Positions 56,080 to 64,000 of a stretch of 64,000 nt of DNA are shown piece after piece. A program made the position numbers and the translations under genes. The notes under the pieces were generated by a model that saw nothing but the letters and a program-made list of their open reading frames with translations, searched no databases and was not told where the DNA came from. The DNA lies in contig NC_134455.1 in assembly GCF_047948215.1 (NCBI RefSeq), forward strand, positions 73,371,689 to 73,435,688, given 5' to 3'. The number at the start of each line of letters is the position of its first letter. Position 1 is the stretch's first letter. Source of the DNA: Lycorma delicatula. Its lineage: Eukaryota; Arthropoda; Insecta; Hemiptera; Fulgoridae.

Positions 56080-58025
56080 CACACACATTACAGTTACTAT
56101 TATCCACATTACTACTAGCCCGTTAACCTAAAGACAGAAAATCTGGCCTAGGTTGTATAACTTACACTTAATGCACTTAATAACAAAACAAGCACTTAAC
56201 GCAACTAACAGAACAAAGTAAACTCAAACTAACACACAACAGAAAATAAAGAATTAAAATAATTGACTCTAATGAGGAGCGACTTATAGATATATCCAAA
56301 CGTATAATTAAGTTAATATAAGAATTTTTTGTATGAAGATATAATGTAGCTACGAAATTATGTAAAAAAGAGGAGAGGAGAAATAATAAATAAATATCTT
56401 CACATCCAAAAATATTGTAATATTGGAATGAATTTTCAACATTTCATCGTAAATCATTGTGAGAATTTCGTGGTTCCCCAAAAAGGAGCTCACATCAAAC
56501 TTGTTGAAGCCATGTCAAATGTTAGAAGATAAAGAATTCGATTGAATCGTACCTACGTAAATTTATGTTCAGACAATGTTACCGAGGATGGTCTTTTTGA
56601 ATAGATTTTGATCATATTAAGAGGTTTATTAGCGTTCTGAGGTCTAAAAAATAATGCCTTGTAAAATGGAAAAAATATAATAACGCTGTACTAAATCTAA
56701 TATTTCTCTTAATTTGTATTAAGTTTTCTAAACTGTCTAAACTTTTCAAATTTGTGTAATTAAAAAAAAACAAGTAACTGCTATATAAAAATGCTTGTTA
56801 TTCGAGAAACAGCCTTGTTTTATTACATGGTAAGTTATAAGTAACAAAGTAAAATAATATTATGTTTTTGTTTTTCTTTTTCAATTTTGGTGGAAAAGAA
56901 AAGACCCAAAAATTAGTTTTGTCCTTTTTTTAAAGCTAAACGTAAAATAATCTTAAAACAAAAATAAAAGTATTGTTATAGTATAGTAATTACAAGAAAA
57001 TAATAATAAGAATTATTGTTAGTGAATTGGGAACTCGTATAAGTGGAACGAAACATATTAATTACTGTTTCCAATGTGCTTAAATATCCCCTATACAAAC
57101 TAAACTGTAAAGGAGGCATTCAGGAAACCTTCGAATGGAAGTCAAACATTCTCGGTCCCCTGTAAGCCGCATAGAAGTAACATTGTTTGATTACTAGTTT
57201 TTCAGTCCAAAGGTTTACATGTAATATTTTTTGTTCGGTAGTATATGTAAAATCTAACCGTACAAATAAATTTGAGAACACTCTTAAGTACGATATTCTT
57301 CACAACTCATTTTTATGAAAATTTATTAGTTTCATTGAAAATTAGATAAACACTAAAACCAATTCGTTCACTAACGTCACCATTTTTGTGCTTTTAATTA
57401 ACCCCTATAACCTCAAAAGAAATTGTTATAGAAATCTATTAAACTAATCATTTGTAAACTTATGGTGCTACAGTGATCGAGTAAGAAATACTTCCTATCT
57501 TTCATTTCCCTCCTGATTTGTCCAATTTCATAATAGTATATGTTATTTTAAATTTTATTATTAACATCGGTTTATTTTTCAGCTGTATACAAGAATTTTT
57601 TTATATTATAAACAGATGTTAACGTTAAACCCCTTGATGAGCTGATACTGATTACGTCCTACAGCTGATTACAGAATTAAAGATTTTTATGAGCGTTCAC
57701 TTAATTGTTATTGAATATCTGGGTGATATATTTTACTTGTGTTTTAAAACTAAATAAATCCCATATGACAAAATATGTTAATTCGATGATAATTTTTATT
57801 ATTTTTGGTTTTAAAAATGGGAGTTAAAATAATTGTACTAATTACAGAGGCGTCAGCATTATTAGTTCGGCTGATAGGCTGCACGGACCTGTTTTGTGTA
57901 AGAGATTTGAAAGCAAATACAGGCTGATTCAGGGAAAAGGGAAATTTTGAAATTTTATGTTGGTATCCCTGGGGAGTGTCAGCACTAAATATCTTATAAA
58001 AGGCAGCTCACGCCATCTTGACATT
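56080..58025. other. AT-rich stretch without a recognised gene
   Basis: Nothing coding was recognised. The last about 170 bases (57855-58025) are less AT-rich and may be the 5' non-coding part of the following transposon. Confidence 0.5.
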
Positions 58026-58029
58026 TAGT

Positions 58030-59105
58030 TATTGCGGATACTGAAAAGTGGTGTATAATGTGCTTTCGGCGTCAAAACCTTTTATCATAATAGTGACAGT
58101 GTAGAAGCCGCGCGTAGAGAATTTCCCAGATTAACTTAGGACTCCACAACGTGTACTGTCAGCATACACCATAAGCAATGGATACGTAGTTTTGTGAAAA
58201 CAGGTTCAGTAATGAAAAAGAAGTGAATGCGGGTCATTCGTACGTCAGACAATTTTCAAGATTGTTCAAGCTGCTGTCATAATCATTCGATTCGTCATCA
58301 TGCAGTAGTCGCTTAGTTCAAATAATCGAAGAATACTGTTGCAGGATTTATTTCACCATCCGTACAAATTGTAGAACGTCCAATAATTGAAGCCAATTGA
58401 TCACATAATGTGCCATTAATTCTGTGAACGAATAGTTGCAAAGAAAAAGGACTTAGTTAAATACTGTCGATGTCGGACAAAGCCAGTTTTCACCTTAACG
58501 GATTTATTAATAAATTAAACTTTCGTTTATGGTCACAATAAAATCCTACATAGCTACATTACCGCCCGCTACACGATCATCGTGTGATACGGCATAACAG
58601 ACCCTTATTTTTGTTTTGTTCGAAAGTGAGGATCACGACTAGTGTCACCATCAGGCCGATACGTCACCACGCTGAAAACCTTTGTTGCGCAAAAACTACA
58701 CACATTTTCACAAATTATTACAATGCTTGGTTTTAACAACATTGTTCAATAACACTCGCAGTACGAATATCGATCGGTACAGTTTGACAATCGTTTAGCA
58801 ACCGTATAATTTCAACAAATTTCGACATTCCATGGCCTCCCAGGTCTCCTGATTTGTTGTATGCGATTTATTTTTGTGGGGTAACCTTAAAAGCAAAGTG
58901 TGTAGTAGTCGACCTGCTACGAAAGAAGAGTTAAAAGCAATATCTGATATTCCGGTTGAAATGTTTGACTAATTTCAGTCATCAGTGATGTCAGTCAACA
59001 GTTGTTCTGCGATGATTTTGCGATATTGCTTTTGTTGAAAATTCTACAGTTTTGAACAAAATTTGCTGTTGAAGTGTCATGCAAATTTTTTTCACATGAG
59101 CTATG
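58030..59105 (+). pseudogene. IS630-type transposase, nearly full length but decayed
   Basis: In order: KAFYHNNDSVEAARREFRRL-like (near 58080), NLGLHNVC, TGSVMKKK near 58215, the RTLLQDLFHHPYKL block near 58340 (HTH end), FCERIVAKKKDLVKYC, then WPPRSPDLLYAIYFCG (near 58850, third catalytic aspartate region), VTLKAKCVVVDLLRKKS, and a tail with CFQ-type sequence lost. The order and spacing are those of arthropod IS630/Tc1-like transposases of about 340 residues. Many stops occur. N- and C-terminal wording differs from the element at 31-33 kb, so this is another subfamily. Terminal repeats were not identified. Confidence 0.6.
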
Positions 59106-59158
59106 AGACTTCTACTTCCCCAGGAACTTCTCTACTAATGATTCTATGATTATTAATA

Positions 59159-61515
59159 GTTTTTTTTTTTTTTTTTATTTTGTCGATATTTTCATTTGTT
59201 GTTGATATGTTAGATCGTCCATCCCTTTTGCCGTCTTCATGTCACTCGTTTGTACCACCCTTTTTTTTTTCTTACCCTTCTCCCCCCGACCGCATATCCA
59301 GTTAAGTATACGCAGTTGAGGAGAGTGTCCCGACTGAGTGTATACTCAAAGGAGGCGTCCCCCACCCACCGGCAGCACGTCCGGCACGGCAGGTTAGCCT
59401 TCCCGGTCTCGGATCTTTTATTTTTCATTTGCCATGCCTCTAATCCCCCACCTCATGGCCAAGGTCCGGCAACGCCGTTCCTCAGCCCCTCGGCAGGGAA
59501 CCGGGTCTCGGTCTTTATCTTTTGCCATGCCTCAAACCGGCGGCACCGACCCCACTAAGCACCAAGGCACCCGCAGGGCCGACACCGCCGGCCGGGACTC
59601 GGTCTTAACTTTACCCCACAGTTCCCCAGGAGTTCCCTCCCTTCTCAGGAACCCGTACACCTCAGCATGCGGGCCCTCCATGGAGGGACTGTCCTCCCTT
59701 CCCTACTTTAACTACGACCCCCGTCTTCTGTCTTCGTCTTCTATAATACGGAGAATTTCCCCCGCGAACTTCTTGAACCAGTCCCAATTTTCCTGACTAT
59801 ACACCATCCAAATAATTAAATTGTCAGGGGTCAGTCTATTAATTCAAATTTCCCTTCTATTATCAGCCCATCTGGGACATGCGAAGATGGTGTGTTCTAC
59901 ATTGTCGATCTCCTGACAATAAACACATAGTGGGGTGGCCCTCTTCCCAATTCTGAATAAATATTGACCAAAACAACCATGGCCTGTCAATAGTTGCGTG
60001 TTATAGAAGTTCACGTCACCCAGTCTCTTACCAACCCATGTATTTATGTTGGGAATTAGCCTTCTCGTCCAATCCCCAACTCTTGAGTGCGCCCACGCAC
60101 TCTGCCACTCTTGCTGTATTAGCTCTATGGTCTCGCCTCTGGGAAGTCCCGTGGCTCTTAATGTCCTCTTTCTAATTTGTAAATCTATAGGGGGAACTTC
60201 TGTTATTATACACAACGCATCATACGACACTGTTCTGTAGCCTGCAGCCACCCTAAGCAGAGCGAGTCTATGAACACTTTTTAATTTAGTATTATTTCTC
60301 TGTGTATTTATTGCATTTCCCCATACCGGGGCCGCATACAATAACGCCGATGTGGTGGCCACCGTTATCAGCCTCTTGATTTCCATCTTAGTTGTGCCAT
60401 GATTTTGAAAAAGCCCCCTCAAGGCCTTAATGGTGGGGGTAACCCTGTTGCAAATCATATCGACATGTTTACTAAATTTAAACTTTTGTCTAGCAGAACA
60501 CCAAGGTATTTTGCTTCGTTGACTTCGATGGCACTTTCTCCTCTGATGCTTATATTTATGTTTCTGATGGGTCTTCTACCAGCAAGAACCATGCAACAAG
60601 ATTTCCTAAGGGAAATCTGCAACTGATTTCTTTCCAGCCACTCGTCAATTAGACATAGCGCTCGATTGGCTTTGTCCTCTACGATATCTACATCTCTATC
60701 TTCCACTAGAACCGCTATGTCGTCCGCATAGCCGACCACTGATACCCCTTCCGGGTAATTTAATCTAAAAATCCCGTCATAGAAGACGTTCCACAGGGTA
60801 GGTCCAAGCACGGACCCTGAGGAACGCCTCCAAACATCTGATATATAGCTTTACCTTCAAGCGTTTTAACTTCGATAAACCTAAGATGGAGGTAATGATT
60901 AATCTGATTAATCAGATAGTCACTTACATGCATATTTTGTAGGGCCTCTATTATAGCTATCCATGGTACTGTGCCGAAAGCGTTTTTGATATCGAGCATA
61001 ATAATGAGGGGAATTTTCCTGACTCTCCAGGATCTAGTTGTTAAAGCCCAGTTTTTAACTCTTTCAATAGCACTTATAGTAGAGCATCCTCTCCTAAACC
61101 TGGGTGTAAGCATTGCCTCTCCTCAATTTCTTTCCTAAGCCTGGTTTCAATAAGTCTTTCTACGACCTTCCCTATATTGTTAATTAGCGTAATTGGTCTA
61201 TAACCTCCTGTTTCACTGGCTGGTCCTGCCTTGGGGAGAAAGACCGTCCTGGCTGCCTTCCAGCAGTCAGGAAAACACCTGTTTTGTAGGCCAAAGCTGG
61301 CAATGTCCACCCCATTTCCCAGGGAATTATTTTTGCAAGACCTTTAATGATGGCTGCTGTTATGCCATCAGGCCCTGGGCTTTTTTTATTCTTCAATTTG
61401 CCGATAGCCTCCATTACCTCTTGCTGAGTAAACCTGCCGCCTTCGCAACCAATCACTGATCTGTTAGGATTTTCCGCTCTGGTGAATAATGTTCTTACTA
61501 GTTGTTGTACCACCC
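59159..61515 (-). mobile_element. R1-clade LINE, 5'-truncated
   Basis: The element starts, in its own sense, near 61515 within the RT and ends with an A-rich tail seen as a T run at 59159-59176. The 3'UTR covers about 59177-59800 and is GC-rich, with repeated GCATGGCAAA units (59430 and 59525 on +). A second pyrimidine run at 59261-59270 may mark an alternative or older tail. No target-site duplication was found. The GAGGCATGGC motif links it to the ORF2-less element at 14.7-16.9 kb. Confidence 0.7.
59800..61515 (-). pseudogene. R1-clade LINE reverse transcriptase, lightly broken
   Basis: Pieces in order: IGKLKNKKSPGPDGITAAII, ARTVFLPKAGPASETGGYRP, ITLINNIGKVVERLIETRLR, GCSTISAIERVKNWAL, LIIMLDIKNAFGTVPW, GGVPQG, GPTLWNVFYDGIFRL, GYADDIAVLVE (60719-60730, the intact active site), AKYLGVLLDK. 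The last long frame (59844-60458) carries SALLYAAPVWGNAI, AAGYRTVSYDALCIITEVPP, LLTGHGCFGQYLFRIGKR and CVYCQEIDNVEHTIFACPRW, the C-terminal C-x2-C...H...C cluster. About five frame changes separate these. The catalytic motifs are better kept than in the R1 copy at 28.9-30.3 kb. Confidence 0.85.
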
Positions 61516-61534
61516 TTGCTTGCTATTTACATAA

Positions 61535-61640
61535 CATCCTCGTTAAATACCTTATCTAACATCTTTACCACTTCACTGCACTTTATTCCATTTTTAATGC
61601 AGGATTTAAGGCAAATCCTTTGTTCCATCATTTCAAACAA
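61535..61640 (-). pseudogene. N-terminal HTH fragment of mariner-type transposase
   Basis: On the minus strand it reads MEQRICLKSCIKNGIKCSEV then VKMLDKVFNEDVM and a stop. This matches the first helix-turn-helix of mariner/SETMAR-like transposases (MEQR-x-x-IKFC, then M-L-x-AFG-DDAMS). Only about 35 codons remain, and R1 LINE sequence begins within 25 bases downstream, so the two are juxtaposed on one strand. Confidence 0.55.
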
Positions 61641-64000
61641 AATAAATTGTAATTTGTAATAAAATAAATCTAATTACTCGCTGACAAATTTGAACCTCGC
61701 GCCGAATATGTCAAAAAAATGATAAACATTTTAAACGGTGCTGTTATCGCGTGAGAAAAAGACGAACTCTGTCGAAAGTCAAAGTGCAGAACTAAAAAAA
61801 AAAAAGGTTTTTTTTTATACCTCATATATCATAGTTATATAAAATAGGGTTTATATTTGGCTGTGTAGTCTTTATATCACAGGAGATTTTAGTCTTGCCT
61901 TTTTAAAATTTATTTAAAACTACGCTAAAAGATAAAATAGTAAACTAATGACAGGAATTTTCCAATAATTTTATTCTCAGATGACCAAGTAACGGTTGAA
62001 TTAGTTTCAGTAGAAGAATAACTCGAAAATTGATGAGGAATGTTTGAAAAGAGAATTGGAACTTAATTTGAATAAAATTTTGTTTATAGTAGTTGAAATA
62101 AATAAATAGGATATCGTTATTAATAAAAGATGTTATAAAAGTTAATTGAGTATTTGAAATTCACTCTTACTTCGAAAGCGTCAGACTATAGGAATAACTT
62201 GAATAAGATTAAAAACGGAAGGAAAATAACGAAGATACTTCATACTATTTTACGGAACAAGATCTATGTATTTTGGTCTACTAAACCTACTCGTTACGTC
62301 ATTCAATCAGAATGTCTTTCTCAATGGATATGATACGTGGAATATTATCAGCACCAGATTAAGATCCAATCAGTGAAGGTCTTACACTTCTTGACATTGT
62401 TGTAAATAAGAAAATTAAAGATGGGCAATAAAGGAGAATTAAAGCAATACTTAATATTTGTAAATAATAATAGTAAAGGTGGAAGAGAAAGACAGTTGAC
62501 ATGGTATATGGCCTTTTATGGCGTATGCCGAATTAAGCAATCAATAATCTCTAATTATTTTGGTTATTGATATCAAGTAGGTGATGGAAACGTGAAAGAC
62601 TCCAAAAAGGTGAAAGGCTATCCTTTTTGATGTTATAATACAATGAACTTAATCGAGGAGGATGTTTTTGTTAGATAACATTTTGATGTACGGTAGTTAG
62701 CAGTTTTTAAAAGTATGAAGTTATGGTTTTTTCAAAAATATTTATTACTCCAAATCGCATTGTCAAATTAAACTGTATTATTTAGATATTTCAAAATAAA
62801 ATCATAATTTAAGTACTGGATTATAGAATTTTTCTTCAAAATATTTATTAGTAGTTTATTCAAATTTTTATACATTTATATTTTGTCCTAATATAAAAAA
62901 AAAATTATTTTAATAAAAATTATTTGTAAAAATAATGTAAAAGTTATGTATTTACTCGTATTTTACTTTTCGTCTAATTTTTATTTAGTTTATATTTAAT
63001 TAAAATAAACTACTAACAATAAAAAAAATAAATCAAAATTCTAAATCTAATGTAGTTCTATACCATGTTATGTTGATGTAATTATGATTAAAAATTCATC
63101 ACAAATACGAACCTAATTTGCATAACTTATACAATAATAATACATAATACTGTATGTTCAATATGAAATTTTGAATAATTTATGAACTAAAATCAGTGTA
63201 GTTATATAAATCAGATCGTATTACATTACTTAAACTTTTATTCATAAATAAGTCAAATTAATATTATTTTTCAAAATATTTGATATACGGAAAAGTAATA
63301 TATTTTTAACTGACTTCAGCAAAAAAATGAATGTTCACCACTGGTTCTTATTTGTTTCAATTTGATATTGCTTATCTTACGAGCCACAAATACCGGACTA
63401 TGTTTTAAATATACGAACTCGATATTTTATATTATGTGACTGTAATCCAATTAGTTTTCCTCTGAGAGTGTTTTTTGTTATTGTATCTATTGTTCTCTGA
63501 AAATATTGCAAACCTCGATATCCACCATTTAAATTTAATCGTTTTTATTCAACGAAAGAATCGGATCTTTTACTTAACGCTTCTTCACAATTTTCGTCCT
63601 ATCAATAATGTTTTTCCTTTTTGCTATCTTATGGTTTTCTGTGCGGATTTTTGGATTTGTTTTCCGAATTCAATCCAATTTCAGGATTTTAGATTCTTGA
63701 ATTCTTTCTAATATTTTTTTTAGATTCCTTATTCAATTTCATTCAACAGTTTATTTTGAGATTTTGATTCTAGGTTTCTGCATTTTTATAACGTGCAGAA
63801 ATTGCAATCCGTTAAAGGTCTTCCGGATTTCCTTGACAGGACCGCCTGCACAATTAGCTATTTCTCTAGCGATTAGGAATGGGCTAACCTTTTGGAAGTT
63901 ACGATTCTCTTTCGTAATAATCTTGGTTAATAAAATCTTGGTTTGGGAACATTATTTCCAAACAAAACCTTTCTCAAATCTCTACTGATTCTATCAGCAT
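61641..64000. other. AT-rich stretch without a recognised gene
   Basis: Frames at 63475-63711 and 63764-63988 are T-rich and show no motif. No repeats stronger than homopolymer runs were noticed. Confidence 0.5.

Noticed and set aside
59250..59796. 102- and 120-codon frames on +
   Set aside because: They lie antisense in the GC-rich 3'UTR of the minus-strand R1-clade LINE.

Overview
This is eukaryotic DNA, most likely from an insect and possibly a hemipteran. The evidence is a very AT-rich background, abundant AT, GT and TATG microsatellites, no bacterial-style gene packing, and mobile elements of types known from arthropods: R1-clade and Jockey-type LINEs, mariner and IS630/Tc1-like DNA transposons, Helitrons and tRNA-derived SINEs. 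The hemipteran guess is inference only. No complete host gene, tRNA, rRNA, CRISPR array or bacterial system is visible. The only plausible host coding piece is a short first coding exon on + at 354-518, with a good splice donor. The rest may be intron or intergenic DNA.

Layout. 0-5 kb: candidate exon, then AT-rich DNA, then a small long-terminal-inverted-repeat element at about 4060-4690 next to two perfect hairpins with identical GAAA loops. 7-10 kb: dispersed repeats, a tRNA-like SINE head, two LINE 3' remnants and an IS630-type transposase N-terminus. 12-17 kb: a Helitron N-terminal fragment, SINE copy 1, another LINE tail and an R1-type LINE that keeps ORF1 and 3'UTR but has lost ORF2. 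20-24 kb: a degraded Jockey LINE with both ORFs, abutting a dead mariner. 26-33 kb: SINE copy 2, a Helitron-like tandem-repeat element, an antisense R1 remnant, and two IS630-type elements side by side, one with arms of several hundred bases. 35-45 kb: a short mariner with visible ends, a transposase C-terminus, SINE copy 3, a foldback and a transposase N-terminus. 48.7-51.6 kb: a 5'-truncated R1-clade LINE with an 18-bp target-site duplication, inserted into a tandem repeat. 52.9-54 kb: a decayed copy of a repetitive ORF family common in invertebrates. 55-56 kb: a Helitron end joined to the 5' part of a Jockey-like LINE. 58-61.6 kb: another transposase relic and a fairly well preserved antisense R1-clade LINE.

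These elements do not act together; they are independent insertions in varying decay. The most unusual window-wide pattern is a set of perfect inverted repeats with very small loops. At least one destroys a transposase reading frame and carries the signature of a hairpin-forming template-switch mutation. No new cellular system could be supported.
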